NCBI RefSeq assembly: GCF_003970795.1
Contig: NZ_RWKW01000056.1
Coordinates: 62,001 to 126,000 of the forward strand
Length of the DNA stretch: 64,000 nt
Direction: 5' to 3'
Origin: Aquibium carbonis
GTDB taxonomy: Bacteria; Pseudomonadota; Alphaproteobacteria; Rhizobiales; Rhizobiaceae
In this document: positions 1-9,617 of the stretch, in pieces
How positions within the stretch are numbered: the first letter of the stretch is position 1
Layout: every line of letters starts with the position of its first letter
Program-made: the position numbers and the translations under genes
Notes under the pieces: model-generated
Told to the model about the DNA's origin: nothing
The model's input: only the letters and a program-made list of their open reading frames with translations
The model's database searches: none

Positions 1-1331
1 GAAGCGGCGATCGCTGCGCCGAGGGCGCCCGTCTCCCTTGCTTCGGCGACCGTCACGTCGACGCCGAGGCCATCGGCAAACATCTGCGGCCAGTGCGGCG
101 AGCGCGAGCCCCCGCCCGAAAGCGCCGCGGTCGAGAACCGCACGCCGGCCTCGGCCAGGACTTCGACGTGGCGTCGATGCTCGAACATGACGCCTTCGAA
201 GATCGCCCGAAGCAGGTGCCCTTCCGCGTGCCAGCCGGCCACCCCGAAAAAGCCGCCGCGCTGATGCGCGCCGAGGCGCCCGCCATAGAGAAACGGGTGG
301 AACAGGGGATCATCCGGCCGGGGCTGGACTTCGCCGATGGCCTTGTTGACGAACGCGAAAGGATCGTCGTGGTGACCGCCCCGTTCGATCAGCGTACGCA
401 CATACCATTCGAGGTTCGCCGCCGAGGTCGCGCTGTTTTCCATGTTGAGGAAGCGGCCGGGCTTGTAGGCGGCCACCATGAAGACCCGTTCGTCACGCAC
501 CGGAGCGTCCGAGAACACCTGGTTGATGGACCAGCTGCCGGCGACGATGGAAGCGGCGCCCGCGCCGATCGCGCCTGAGCCGAGCGCCGAGGCCACGACA
601 TCGAAGTAGCCGGCGACCACCGGGGTCCCCTCCGCAAGTCCCGTGGCCGCCGCCGCTTCTCGTGTGACGGTTCCCACGACACCGGACGGCTGGAGAAGTC
701 GCGGCAACAGGGACGCGGCGTCGTCCAGCCCGTAGAGCGCCAGAAGCTCGCCGTCATAGGTCGCCTCCGGCAATCGCAGCAGACCGGCGCCCGACATGTC
801 CGATATCTCGCTGGCCCGCTCTCCGGTGAGGTGGAAGGTCACGACATCCTTGGCAAACAGAAGCGTTCCCGCTCTTGCGTAGAGGTCGGGCCTGTGACGC
901 TTGAGCCAGGAGAGCAGCACCGGGGTCTGCGAGGGCCAGGGTCGCTGCAGCGCGATCGCATGGAGCCGGGCGCCCGATTGCGCGTCCAGTTCCGCCGCGA
1001 GCGCGGCCGCTCGGGTGTCGAGCGACTGGATGCCGATGAGGGCAGCACCTTCTCGATCGAGCAGGTAGAGACCGTTGCCATGCCCCGCCGTGCCGATCGC
1101 GGCGATCTGCCGGGGGTCGATGGCGGCTGAAGCGATGCAGCCGGCGATGGCGGTCCTGGCGTTGCGCCAAAGCTCCGGCAGCGAGCGTTCGACCATGCCC
1201 GCCGCGGGCTTGTGGGTTGCCCCATCGACGCCATGCGCGGCGAGTTGCCGGCCGCGCGTGTCGAACAGCACGGCCTTGATGATGGTGTTTCCGGCATCCA
1301 GCCCGAGGAGGTAGGGACCGCCATCAGCCAT
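1..1331 (-). CDS. FGGY-family carbohydrate kinase (C-terminus beyond window)
   Basis: ATP-dependent kinase for a sugar or polyol, cytoplasmic. Translating the minus strand from the ATG at 1331 gives an uninterrupted frame of about 443 codons running off the left edge. The N-terminus has the phosphate-binding strand LGLDAGNTIIKAVLFD, followed by a GTAGHGNGLYLLD stretch and SLDTRA, typical of the FGGY N-domain. The C-domain has the glycine-rich ALSGGGSRSPHWPQMFAD motif. The start overlaps the stop of the upstream aldolase gene by 8 bases, so the two are probably translationally coupled. A GlpD-like dehydrogenase, SorC regulator and ABC importer in the same operon resemble ery (erythritol) loci, where EryA is an FGGY kinase. 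The substrate cannot be fixed from sequence; xylitol, ribitol or erythritol are all possible. Confidence 0.9.
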   Translation of the reverse strand, partial: MADGGPYLLGLDAGNTIIKAVLFDTRGRQLAAHGVDGATHKPAAGMVERSLPELWRNARTAIAGCIASAAIDPRQIAAIGTAGHGNGLYLLDREGAALIGIQSLDTRAAALAAELDAQSGARLHAIALQRPWPSQTPVLLSWLKRHRPDLYARAGTLLFAKDVVTFHLTGERASEISDMSGAGLLRLPEATYDGELLALYGLDDAASLLPRLLQPSGVVGTVTREAAAATGLAEGTPVVAGYFDVVASALGSGAIGAGAASIVAGSWSINQVFSDAPVRDERVFMVAAYKPGRFLNMENSATSAANLEWYVRTLIERGGHHDDPFAFVNKAIGEVQPRPDDPLFHPFLYGGRLGAHQRGGFFGVAGWHAEGHLLRAIFEGVMFEHRRHVEVLAEAGVRFSTAALSGGGSRSPHWPQMFADGLGVDVTVAEARETGALGAAIAA

Positions 1332-2166
1332 GGTTGTAGATATCCCAGGCGGCATCTCCGTCCACGCCTCGATGGATGATCGCCATCAGCGCATCGACGA
1401 CCGCCTTCGGGTTCTGGTGCTGGTAGATGTTCCGGCCGTAGACCATCCCCTTCGCTCCCTGCTTCATGAGGGTCGAGGACTTCCCCAGCACCGCCTTCAA
1501 ATCCTCCCGTCCGCCGCCGCGCACCAGAACCGGTACACGTGCGGCCTCGACGACGCGATGAAACTCCTCCGGATCGTCGGTCGGGTCGGCCTTGACGATG
1601 TCGGCGCCCATCTCGGACGCGAGACGAACCAGCGCGACGATCTTGTCCGCATCGCCGTCCACCTGGTATCCGCCGCGTACGGCGTTCGGCAACATCACCA
1701 GTGGTTCGATCATCAGCGGCATCCCGTAGCGGTGGCAGGCCGCGCGCACGCGGCTGATGTTTTCCACGCACTGGCGAAACAGCTCCGGCTCGTCCGGCAG
1801 CATGAACAGGTTCACCACCACGCAGGCCGCATCCATTTCGAGCGCGCCGATGATCGGCTCGTCGTGGTTCTGCAGCATCGCCCACATGACGCGGTGCCGC
1901 TCGGGGTTGTACGGATTGCCCATGTCGATGCGCATGACGAGCGCCGGCTTGTCCTTCTCTGGTCGGCCTTGCAGCAGGTCGGCCTGGCCATAGGACATCT
2001 GGATGGCGTCGGGTTTTGCACGGACCAGTGTGTCGATCACGCCCGCCATGTCCTCGAGCCCGACCAGAAAGCTCGGCTCGTTGCAGACCCCGTGATCGAC
2101 GGCGACGTCGAGACATTTTCCGTTGTTGAACAGCCGGTTCATCCTGGCCTTGGTGCTCAGCCGCAT
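1324..2166 (-). CDS. class I aldolase, DhnA/LsrF/FbaB-like
   Basis: 280-residue TIM-barrel aldolase. AVDHGVCN (about residues 22-29) matches the start of the DhnA/LsrF barrel. K192 in DIVKADPTD is the likely Schiff-base lysine, and LVRGGGR (214-220) is the phosphate-binding loop. I chose the ATG at 2166 (MRLSTKARMNRLF); the frame stays open further upstream, but that part lies inside the dehydrogenase gene and looks like shadow sequence. The start overlaps the dehydrogenase stop by 10 bases, and the stop overlaps the kinase start by 8. In context it would cleave a ketose phosphate made by the kinase and dehydrogenase into DHAP and an aldehyde. That pathway is inference; the family assignment is firm. 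Confidence 0.87.
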   Translation of the reverse strand: MRLSTKARMNRLFNNGKCLDVAVDHGVCNEPSFLVGLEDMAGVIDTLVRAKPDAIQMSYGQADLLQGRPEKDKPALVMRIDMGNPYNPERHRVMWAMLQNHDEPIIGALEMDAACVVVNLFMLPDEPELFRQCVENISRVRAACHRYGMPLMIEPLVMLPNAVRGGYQVDGDADKIVALVRLASEMGADIVKADPTDDPEEFHRVVEAARVPVLVRGGGREDLKAVLGKSSTLMKQGAKGMVYGRNIYQHQNPKAVVDALMAIIHRGVDGDAAWDIYNHG

Positions 2167-3887
2167 TGGTCGCTCCTGTCGTGGTTTCGTCGTTCCAGCA
2201 TCTCGCGCGAGACGCCATGATAATCCGCCAGGTCGCGGATGAATGTCTCGATCTCGCGGGACGTCCGATCTTGCGTCCAGCCCAGTTCGCCGGCCATCGC
2301 GGCTGCGACGCGCGCAATGATCTCCAGCGAGACGTCTCCGCGGATCGCCAGCGGCGTGCGCCGCAAGAGCATGTCCTCGATCCTCGCCACGTGTTCCGTC
2401 CGCGTCAGGTAGACGATCTCCGCCGCCGTGATCTGGCAATCGTCCGCGAGGGCCACGTCGTCGTCGCGGCCGATACAGAAGGAAAGCACCTCGTGGGCGC
2501 GCGTGCCGTAGGCATCAGCGAGCCAGACGGCACGCTTGGCGTCGATGCCGTTGCGGGACGCGAGTTCTTCCACGAGTTCGCCTGTGGCCGCCGGAAAGCC
2601 GGCCCCGCCGCCAATCGCAAGCGTGAGGGTGTCCCGAACGCGCTCATGCCCGAGTTCCGCCAGCACGACATCGGCGGTCTGCGCCGCAAAGGCGCGAAAC
2701 GTGGTCCATTTGCCGCCGATCATGCAGAATTGCGGAACCTTGCCGCCCATCGGCTTGACGAAATGGCCCCGCGAGATGCGCCCGGTGAATTCCTGGTCGC
2801 TTTTCGGCAGCGGGCGTATGCCGCTGAAGCTGAAGACCACGTTGGTGGCCGACAGGGGAACCGTCGGGAACACTTCGCGCACAGCCTCGATGATGTAGTC
2901 TCGCTCTTCCGGCTCACATCGGACGCGGTCGGCCTTGTCGACGCGGATGTCGGTCGAACCGGCAAGCACCTTGCCGAGATAGGGAAACATGATGCAGACG
3001 CGGCCGTCGTCATTCTCGAAGAAGATCATGTGACCGCCCAGCGTGTCATAGAGCGCCGGGCAATCCAGGATCAGATGCGATCCCTTGGTGCCGGAGACAA
3101 AGGTTTCGGCAACGTCGTCGCCCTCCGAAAGGCTTGCCAGCGCCTCGTCCAGCCAGGCGCCGGTCGCATTGACGACGGCGCGCGTGTTCACCGGCACCGT
3201 GGCGCCTGTCAGCCGGTCGACGAGCCTGTAGCCATCGCCGGATCGCGTGATCTCGGCATGGTTCAGCGCCACGCTTCCGGGCGCCAGACGCGCCGTATCG
3301 AGGACGAGTTCGACGCCGAGCCGTTCCGGATAGCTGATCCAGGCATCATGGTAGGTCGCGGAGAACCGCAATCGTGGCGATAGCCCCGGCCACAGCCGCA
3401 TCGTCTCGCGCGCGCCATGAAAACGGTGCTTCGGCATCAGGCGGCGGTGCCGCGTCGTCCAGTCGTAGAGCATCAACCCGATCTTGATCGGTAGCACGCC
3501 GCGGCTCGCTGGCCGGCTCGACAGGCCGAGAAATCCGGCGGCACCGTTCATCAGGCCCGAAAACACCCGCGCGATTGGAATGGTCGTCGGAAGCGGCCTC
3601 ACCATGTGGGGCGCGTTCACCAACAGCGCGTCGCGCTCGCGCAGCGACTCCCACACCAGGTCGAATTCGCCGTTCTCGAGATAACGCAGCCCGCCGTGGA
3701 TCATGCGCGACGGCGCCGCGCTGCACCCGGAGCAGAAGTCGTTCCGCTCGACGAGCAGCACTCGAAGACCCTGCAGCGCCAGTTCCCGGTAAACCCCGAT
3801 GCCGTTGATGCCGCCGCCCACCACGACGACGTCGAAAGCACCGTCCTGGCGCAACTGGTCGAGGGTGTCGTCTCTCTGTCTGGGCAT
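2157..3887 (-). CDS. FAD-dependent glycerol-3-phosphate dehydrogenase family protein (EryB/GlpD-like)
   Basis: 576 residues, the usual length for GlpD. The N-terminal dinucleotide-binding motif VVVGGGINGIGVYRELA (about 20-36) and the GlpD hallmark MIHGGLRYLENGEF identify a flavoprotein that oxidises a polyol phosphate at the membrane and passes electrons to quinone. IRPLPKSD and GGKWTTFRAFA match the C-terminal part of the FAD domain. The stretch CSGCSAAPSR differs from the serine-rich segment usual in GlpD. The gene sits between an aldo/keto reductase (55 bases upstream) and an aldolase. With the FGGY kinase, the likely substrate is a phosphorylated polyol such as erythritol 4-phosphate rather than glycerol 3-phosphate. 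That preference is inferred from context only. Confidence 0.9.
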   Translation of the reverse strand: MPRQRDDTLDQLRQDGAFDVVVVGGGINGIGVYRELALQGLRVLLVERNDFCSGCSAAPSRMIHGGLRYLENGEFDLVWESLRERDALLVNAPHMVRPLPTTIPIARVFSGLMNGAAGFLGLSSRPASRGVLPIKIGLMLYDWTTRHRRLMPKHRFHGARETMRLWPGLSPRLRFSATYHDAWISYPERLGVELVLDTARLAPGSVALNHAEITRSGDGYRLVDRLTGATVPVNTRAVVNATGAWLDEALASLSEGDDVAETFVSGTKGSHLILDCPALYDTLGGHMIFFENDDGRVCIMFPYLGKVLAGSTDIRVDKADRVRCEPEERDYIIEAVREVFPTVPLSATNVVFSFSGIRPLPKSDQEFTGRISRGHFVKPMGGKVPQFCMIGGKWTTFRAFAAQTADVVLAELGHERVRDTLTLAIGGGAGFPAATGELVEELASRNGIDAKRAVWLADAYGTRAHEVLSFCIGRDDDVALADDCQITAAEIVYLTRTEHVARIEDMLLRRTPLAIRGDVSLEIIARVAAAMAGELGWTQDRTSREIETFIRDLADYHGVSREMLERRNHDRSDQCG

Positions 3888-3942
3888 GGCTTGTCGTTCG
3901 CCGTCGCGAGACGGCGTTGGTCCTTGCTGTTGGGCTGTTCGT

Positions 3943-4938
3943 TCAGGCGTCGAGGTCGATCAGGTGCCGCTTCGCTGCCTCGCTTATGGTCCGGATGTCG
4001 GTGCTCGATAGGCGGATGCGTCCGGCCTTCGCATTCTCCCTCGCCTGCTCGGGATTGCGAGCGCCGCAGAGCGAGAACGTGATTCCCGGTTGCTGGATGG
4101 TCCAGGCTATGACGATCTGCGACGGCGTCGCCTCATGCGCGGCCGCGACTGGCGCGATCTCCGCCATCAGGCGAGCCACCTTTGCCCGGTTGGATGTCGA
4201 GAACCGCGGATTGTCCTTGCGCAGGTCATCGCCCGTAAACGTGCGCTCCGGCCCGATGCGCCCCGACAAGAGGCCCAGCGCCGGCGACGAATAGGAGAGG
4301 GTCGAGATCCCGTGCTTGGCGCAGACCGGCAGGAGCGTCCGCTCGATGTCGCGCTTCACCATGCTGTACTCTTCCTGGATCGCGTCGAGCGCCCCCGTCG
4401 CCACATAGGCGTCCAGTTCGCCGGTGGAGACGTTGCTCGCCCCGATGGACCCGATCTTGCCCTGCCGTTTCAGGTCCAGCAGCGCGTCGACCGTTTCCTC
4501 GATCGGCGTGGTCGGATCCTGCCAGTGAGTGATGTAAAGGTCGATGTGGTCGGTGCCGAGGCGGCGCAGACTTTGCTCGACTTCGAAGAAGATCGACTCC
4601 CGCCCGAGATGGCGATGCACCGGCCTGCCGTCATAGTCGAAGAAATGATTGCCCTTCGTCGTGTGCCAGACGAGACCGCATTTGGTCGCAAGCACGACCG
4701 AGTCGCGCCGGCCGGCGATCGCCTTTCCGACGATCTCCTCGGAAAGTCCTTGCCCATAGGCTGGCGCCGTGTCGATCAAGCTCACACCTTCGTCGATCGA
4801 GGCCTGGATCGCCTCGATCGAGGTCCGCTCGTCGGTCCCACCCCACATCCAGCCCCCGATGGCCCAGGTTCCCAGTCCGATGGCGGATGCCTTCACGCCG
4901 GAACGACCGACCTCGCGTATCAACATCTCATGCGACAT
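3943..4938 (-). CDS. aldo/keto reductase
   Basis: 331-residue NAD(P)-dependent oxidoreductase of the AKR TIM-barrel family. The catalytic tetrad is visible: D56 and Y61 in IDTAPAYGQG, K86 in LATKCGL and H138 in LYITHWQDP. GLGTWAIGG near the N-terminus and SIGASNVS in the second half are typical. The start overlaps the SorC regulator stop by 11 bases, so it belongs to the same transcript as the transporter and the polyol enzymes. It may reduce the aldehyde released by the aldolase or interconvert the sugar and the polyol. No specific substrate can be assigned. Confidence 0.92.
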   Translation of the reverse strand: MSHEMLIREVGRSGVKASAIGLGTWAIGGWMWGGTDERTSIEAIQASIDEGVSLIDTAPAYGQGLSEEIVGKAIAGRRDSVVLATKCGLVWHTTKGNHFFDYDGRPVHRHLGRESIFFEVEQSLRRLGTDHIDLYITHWQDPTTPIEETVDALLDLKRQGKIGSIGASNVSTGELDAYVATGALDAIQEEYSMVKRDIERTLLPVCAKHGISTLSYSSPALGLLSGRIGPERTFTGDDLRKDNPRFSTSNRAKVARLMAEIAPVAAAHEATPSQIVIAWTIQQPGITFSLCGARNPEQARENAKAGRIRLSSTDIRTISEAAKRHLIDLDA

Positions 4939-5914
4939 TCTGAAAAGGCTCCAAGGTTTCGAGCACCGATGCGGCGGTCTCCTCGTCGACGATGAGCGTA
5001 TCGAGGAACCGGCCGTTGAGGGCAGCGCGGATCGGCAGTACCTTGGCTGGACCGGCCGCGACGCCGATCTTGCGCGGGCACTGCTCGAGTTCGCCCGGCG
5101 CCAGCGCGACGAGGCGCGAATTGAGCGGATGATCGGCGATGGTCCCGTCCTCCCGGATCAGATGCGCCAGGAACTCCCCGCGCGCGCCATTGCGAATGAG
5201 GTCCTCCCGGTCGAGGTCGGGAACGGGATGCAGATCGTAGTAGCTCGAGCCCGGCGTCACGATGGAGCCGATGCCGACGAGTGCGATCGTCGCCTTGCGG
5301 GCCAGATTGAAGACTTCCTTGATGGACGTCATCTCCATCAGCATGTCGCGCTGGTCCTGGTTTTCGGCAAACAGCGGCGCGTGCACGAGCATCGTGCGGC
5401 CGCCCAGACGTTCGGCCAGGCGCGAAGCCAGATGGTTGACGTCTGTGTAGAACTTGCCCTGAACGCCGCCCGTCAGCGGCACCACCGTCACATCGAACCG
5501 GCGTTCCGGTTGCATGTTCTCCACCACGGCACTGACGGCCCGCCCGCCGGTGATCGCGATCACGTCGCCATCGCGCAAGGTTTCGAGGACCTGGTTCGCG
5601 GCGGCGCGCCCCACCTGCTGCAAGGTCGTGTCGGGACTGCCGGCGACGGCCGGCGTGACGATGCTCGACACGCCCCTGCTGTCCGTGAGCCGCTTTTCGA
5701 GCTCGACCAGACGCTGGAAAGGACTCTCGACGGAAATCTTGACCATGCCGAGCTTGCGGCCCTGGGCGATCAGCCGATTCACCTTGGAAGCCGACAGGTT
5801 CATCGCCGAGGCGATGTCGGACTGTTTCATGCCGTCCATGAAGTGGAGCATCAACACGGTGTAGATTTGCCGGATCGCTTCGAAATCGTCCTTGTTGTCC
5901 GTCATGTCAGCCAC
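4928..5914 (-). CDS. SorC/DeoR-type sugar-binding transcriptional regulator
   Basis: 328 residues. An N-terminal helix-turn-helix (about 32-55, QSDIASAMNLSASKVNRLI) is followed by the SorC effector domain, with TPAVAGSPDTTLQQVGRAAA and a conserved VGIGSIVTPGSSYYDL region that binds a sugar phosphate. It resembles EryD-type regulators. The start overlaps the permease stop by 8 bases, so the regulator is transcribed with the genes it probably controls. A perfect inverted repeat at 9618-9728 upstream of the operon is the best candidate operator. The effector is unknown; a phosphorylated intermediate of the pathway is expected for this family. Confidence 0.9.
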   Translation of the reverse strand: MADMTDNKDDFEAIRQIYTVLMLHFMDGMKQSDIASAMNLSASKVNRLIAQGRKLGMVKISVESPFQRLVELEKRLTDSRGVSSIVTPAVAGSPDTTLQQVGRAAANQVLETLRDGDVIAITGGRAVSAVVENMQPERRFDVTVVPLTGGVQGKFYTDVNHLASRLAERLGGRTMLVHAPLFAENQDQRDMLMEMTSIKEVFNLARKATIALVGIGSIVTPGSSYYDLHPVPDLDREDLIRNGARGEFLAHLIREDGTIADHPLNSRLVALAPGELEQCPRKIGVAAGPAKVLPIRAALNGRFLDTLIVDEETAASVLETLEPFQNVA

Positions 5915-6929
5915 GTCGCTTGTTGATGTAGTGATCGATCGTCACCGCGCTCAGAAGGATCGAGCCGCGGATGATGTCCTGCCAGTAGACCGAGACGTCG
6001 AGGAGCGCGAGCGAACTCGACACCACCGAAAGCAGGATCGTGCCGAGGATCGCGCCCAGGATGGTGCCGGTGCCGCCCGACAGGCTGGCGCCGCCGATCA
6101 CCGCGGCGGCGATGACGTTGAGTTCCATGCCGATGCCGAAGGTCGGCTGCGCCGAGCCGAACCGGGCCATGTAGATGATCCCGGCCACGCCGCAGAGCCC
6201 GGAACAGAGCGTCGTCGTCAGGAACACGACCTTCTTGGTGCGGATGCCGGAATAGGCCGCCGCCTTCTCGTTGCTGCCGGTGTAGAACACCTTGCGGAAC
6301 ATCGTCGTCCGACGGAGCAGGAAGTCGAAGACCAGGACGACAACGACGAAGATGACGATGACGACCGGAATGACGCCGATGGACCCCTGGCCGATGAACT
6401 TGAATTCGGGCGGAAGCGTGTAGAGGCCGATCGGTCGCCCACCGGTGCCGAGCAGGCAAAGCCCGCGCGCGATCACCATCACCGCCAGGGAGACGATGAA
6501 GTGGTGCAGCCCGACGCGCGTGACGAAGAAGCCCATGCCGGCGCCGATCGCCGTGCATGCCGCGATCGCCATCGCGGAGGCGATCCACGGATCGACGCCG
6601 TTGAGGAAGAGCAGGCCTGCGATCACCATCGCCAGCGCCGTCACCGAGCCCACCGACAGGTCGATACCGCCGGAGATGAGCAGGATGGTCATGCCGACCA
6701 CGACGATCCCCTCGACAGCGAAGGCCATCGCCATCGCGCGCATGTTGTTCCAGGTCAGGAAGTAGGGCGATGCGAACGACATCGCGATGAACAGGACGAG
6801 AATGATCAGGATCAGCCCGGTCTCGCGCATCCGCAGCAGCCGCCTGATGGTCCCGGCCGCGCCGCTGCCGGTACGATCCATCTTCTCCGCCTGCGGCGTT
6901 GCCATCGTCGTCGTTTCCTCCGCCTTCAT
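5907..6929 (-). CDS. ABC sugar transporter permease, RbsC family
   Basis: 340-residue integral membrane protein with about nine to ten hydrophobic segments, the first at about residues 37-57. The motifs [12 protein letters not shown] and [19 protein letters not shown] are signatures of the RbsC/BPD_transp_2 family of monosaccharide and polyol importers. It would pair with the fused ATPase encoded directly upstream (4-base overlap) and the periplasmic protein at 8540-9559. The annotated ATG at 6929 gives a charged cytoplasmic leader of about 35 residues; an internal ATG (MATPQAEK) is also possible. Confidence 0.92.
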   Translation of the reverse strand: MKAEETTTMATPQAEKMDRTGSGAAGTIRRLLRMRETGLILIILVLFIAMSFASPYFLTWNNMRAMAMAFAVEGIVVVGMTILLISGGIDLSVGSVTALAMVIAGLLFLNGVDPWIASAMAIAACTAIGAGMGFFVTRVGLHHFIVSLAVMVIARGLCLLGTGGRPIGLYTLPPEFKFIGQGSIGVIPVVIVIFVVVVLVFDFLLRRTTMFRKVFYTGSNEKAAAYSGIRTKKVVFLTTTLCSGLCGVAGIIYMARFGSAQPTFGIGMELNVIAAAVIGGASLSGGTGTILGAILGTILLSVVSSSLALLDVSVYWQDIIRGSILLSAVTIDHYINKRRG

Positions 6930-8458
6930 GATGCCAGCCGCCGTTCGTTGCCGACCGAGGCAAGGTACATGATCCGATCTTCCGTCATCGCTTCACCCGT
7001 CACCTCTCCGGCCAGGCGCCCCTCCCGCACCACCAGCACTCGATCGCACACGCCGATGAGTTCGGGCAGTTCCGACGAAATGACCACGATGCCGACGCCG
7101 GTTCGGGCGAGGTCGCGCAGAATCCGATGAATCTCGGCCTTGGCGCCGACGTCGACGCCGCGTGTCGGCTCGTCGAGGAAGATCACTTTGGGGTTGACGG
7201 ACAGCATCTTGGCGATCGCCACCTTCTGCTGGTTTCCGCCGGACAGCGACGACACCTGCTGGCCGACATGGCCGTACTTCAGGTTCAGCCGTGCGCCGAG
7301 TGTCTCGGCCTGATCGGCCTCCGCCCGCTCATCGATGATCCCGCCCCCTCTCGCGACCTGTTCGAGCTTGAGCGCCGACACGTTGGACGCGATCGACATG
7401 TCGAGAAACAGTCCGTCGCCCTTTCGATCCTCCGAGAGGTAGACGATCCCCGCAGCGATGCTGTCGGCATAGTGCCTCAGTCGCAGCCGCCGGCCGTGCA
7501 GCGTCACCTCCCCCGAGACCTCGCCTTCGAGACGACAGAGACCTTTGACGATTTCGCTGCGCCCTGCCCCGATAAGCCCGGCCAGACCGAGAATTTCGCC
7601 CCTTCGGAGCGAAAACGACACGTCGCTGAAACGGCTGCGCTCGGTCAGCCCCCGCACGTCGAGGATGATCTCGTCGGACTGTTCCTCGGCGGTCAGCTTG
7701 GGCGGATACAGGCTGTCGATCACCCGCCCGACCATGGCGCGGACGACGTCTCCGGGCGTGGTCTCAGCGACGTTCATGGTGGTGATGTACTGCCCGTCGC
7801 GCAGGACGGTAACGCGATGGCAGTTCTCGAAGATTTCGACCATTCGGTGCGAGATGTAGATGATGGAGATGCCTTGCGCGGCCAGCTTGCGCATGATGTC
7901 GAACAGCACCCGGGACTCGCGCTCGGTGAGCGCCGCGGTCGGCTCGTCGAGGATCAGCACCCGGCAGTCGAGCGTCAGCGCCTTGGCGATCTCGACCAGT
8001 TGCTGTTGGGAAATCGGCAGCGTGCCCACCAGCGCGGCGGGATTGATGTCGCCCAGCCGATGCAGGATTTCGCCTGCGCGTCGTTCCAGCGCACGATAAT
8101 CCATCAGCGGCGATCGGCTGGTGTTCGTAACGCCCATGAAGATGTTCTCGGCCACGGTGATGTCCGGGCACAGTGCAATCTCCTGATGGACGAAGCCGAT
8201 GCCGAGCTTCTGCGCCATGGCAGGCGACGTGATGTTGATCGGAACGCCGTCGAGCCGGATTTCGCCACTGTCGGGCTTCAGGATGCCGTCGACGATATTC
8301 ATGAGCGTCGACTTGCCGGCGCCGTTTTCGCCCGCAAGCGCATGGATTTCGCCGCGCCGTAGTTCGAAGTCCACGCCGCGAAGCGCCTTGATGGGACCGA
8401 ACGATTTGGTCAGCTTCGTGATCTTCAGAATCGGGTCGTCGCGATCGACGGTCGACAT
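6926..8458 (-). CDS. ABC sugar transporter ATP-binding protein, RbsA family (two ATPase domains)
   Basis: 510 residues with two ATPase halves, as in RbsA and XylG. The first half has GENGAGKST, the signature [15 protein letters not shown] and the Walker [12 protein letters not shown]. The second has a degenerate Walker A (GLIGAGRSE), normal in this family, and [16 protein letters not shown] chose the ATG at 8458 ([13 protein letters not shown]). The frame extends up to a GTG at 8500, but those upstream codons fall inside a strong hairpin (8489-8520), and the family starts near the ILKI strand. It energises the permease encoded at 5907-6929. Confidence 0.92.
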   Translation of the reverse strand: MSTVDRDDPILKITKLTKSFGPIKALRGVDFELRRGEIHALAGENGAGKSTLMNIVDGILKPDSGEIRLDGVPINITSPAMAQKLGIGFVHQEIALCPDITVAENIFMGVTNTSRSPLMDYRALERRAGEILHRLGDINPAALVGTLPISQQQLVEIAKALTLDCRVLILDEPTAALTERESRVLFDIMRKLAAQGISIIYISHRMVEIFENCHRVTVLRDGQYITTMNVAETTPGDVVRAMVGRVIDSLYPPKLTAEEQSDEIILDVRGLTERSRFSDVSFSLRRGEILGLAGLIGAGRSEIVKGLCRLEGEVSGEVTLHGRRLRLRHYADSIAAGIVYLSEDRKGDGLFLDMSIASNVSALKLEQVARGGGIIDERAEADQAETLGARLNLKYGHVGQQVSSLSGGNQQKVAIAKMLSVNPKVIFLDEPTRGVDVGAKAEIHRILRDLARTGVGIVVISSELPELIGVCDRVLVVREGRLAGEVTGEAMTEDRIMYLASVGNERRLAS

Positions 8459-8488
8459 TCCGTTGGCCCTTGATTGTGCGGTAGGAAC

Positions 8489-8520
8489 CGGCATCCGCAC
8501 GGGCTTGCGCGCGGATGCCG
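8489..8520 (-). promoter_or_regulatory. intercistronic hairpin after the binding-protein gene
   Basis: CGGCATCCGC at 8489-8498 and GCGGATGCCG at 8511-8520 form a perfect 10-bp stem with a 12-base loop, between the binding-protein stop (8540) and the ATPase start (8458). No T-run follows on the minus strand. It therefore looks like an mRNA-stabilising or attenuating hairpin that raises binding-protein mRNA over the rest of the operon, rather than a full terminator. Confidence 0.6.
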
Positions 8521-8539
8521 TCTCGGATGGCTGACGACG

Positions 8540-9559
8540 TCAGCTTGGATCGCGGCCCTGCATGTAGGCATTGAGGTCGAAGGAGTCGGCGTTCTCCTTC
8601 GTGATGACCGCAAAACCGTTGTCGATGAACGGGATTTGCATGGGATTGTAGCCCGACACCTTGTAGTCGTTGAACGGGTCGAACAGGTCGGGGCGGGTCG
8701 CCAGGAACGTGGCGATGAAGCCCATGAAGCCCTGAACGCCCTGATTGGGGTTGAGCGACATGTGGATGTTGCCGGCCTTGATGTGCTCGAGCGTGGTCGG
8801 CGTGACGTCGGCGTGCATGATCAGCACCTTCGCCTTGGCCTCCAGCACGGCAGCCACCGCACCCTCGGCCGACCCCGCCTCCGGGATCCACATGGCGGCG
8901 AGGTTGGGGTTGGCCTGGAGGATCGAGGCCGTGGCACGATAGGCTGCGTTGGAATCCTGGTTGGTCGCCTGGCGACCGACCAGCTTCATGTTGGGATAGT
9001 TCTTCTCGAAATAGGCGATCAGCGCCGTCACGCGCAGATCGTGGTTGCTCTGCCCCGGATTTTCCAAGACCGCGTATTCGGCGCTGTCGCCCACCTGCTT
9101 GACGATTTCCTCGGCCGCGAACTTCGCCTCGGCGAGATTGTCGGAGGTGATGTAGGCGGTCCGTTTCGAGTTGGGCGAATCGGCCGCGAAGGTGACGACC
9201 GAAACGCCGCTGTCGATCGCCCGGTCGATCGGCTCGATGAACGGATCGGACTGCATCGGATGCAGGAGAACGCCAGACGGGCTCTTGACCAGATCCTGCT
9301 CGAACGACGCGATCTGCTTTGTGATGTCGTAGTCGGGCGTACCCGAAAAGACCGTTTGGCAGCCCATCGCAGCGGCTGCCTGCTTGAAGCCCTGATAAAC
9401 AGGAACCCAGTAGGGATGCGCCGAAACCATCACGTTCATGATGAAGGTCTCGCCCGGTTCGCACTGGAACTTGCTCTGTGCATTCGCCGCACCCGTCGAG
9501 GCGAGGACAGCCGTCGTCATTGCCGCGGCCAAGGGCCCGGCCAGTCGGATTTTTCTCAT
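8540..9559 (-). CDS. periplasmic sugar-binding protein of the polyol ABC importer
   Basis: 339 residues, periplasmic-binding-protein type I fold (Peripla_BP_4, RbsB-like). The start at 9559 (MRKIRLAGPLAAA) gives a clean Sec signal peptide ending near ANAQ and is preceded by the strong ribosome binding site TGGAGGAGACA. The frame stays open 21 codons further upstream without a signal peptide or binding site, so I reject the longer form. NVMVSAHPYWVPVYQGF and GVLLHPMQSDPF fit ligand-contacting segments of sugar binders. It is the first gene of the operon and is separated from the ATPase gene by a hairpin, as is common for highly expressed binding proteins. Confidence 0.92.
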   Translation of the reverse strand: MRKIRLAGPLAAAMTTAVLASTGAANAQSKFQCEPGETFIMNVMVSAHPYWVPVYQGFKQAAAAMGCQTVFSGTPDYDITKQIASFEQDLVKSPSGVLLHPMQSDPFIEPIDRAIDSGVSVVTFAADSPNSKRTAYITSDNLAEAKFAAEEIVKQVGDSAEYAVLENPGQSNHDLRVTALIAYFEKNYPNMKLVGRQATNQDSNAAYRATASILQANPNLAAMWIPEAGSAEGAVAAVLEAKAKVLIMHADVTPTTLEHIKAGNIHMSLNPNQGVQGFMGFIATFLATRPDLFDPFNDYKVSGYNPMQIPFIDNGFAVITKENADSFDLNAYMQGRDPS

Positions 9560-9617
9560 TGTCTCCTCCACTTTGGCTCTTGCCGCCACCCCGATGCTGC
9601 CAGCAACGCAAGATGTT

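Noticed and set aside
839-2317. A 492-codon minus-strand frame across kinase, aldolase and dehydrogenase genes
   Set aside because: It crosses three genes in another frame and its translation has no family features.
5892-7130. A 412-codon plus-strand frame opposite the sugar permease
   Set aside because: Composition is His/Asp/Arg-rich repeats typical of the complement of membrane-protein codons; no motif.
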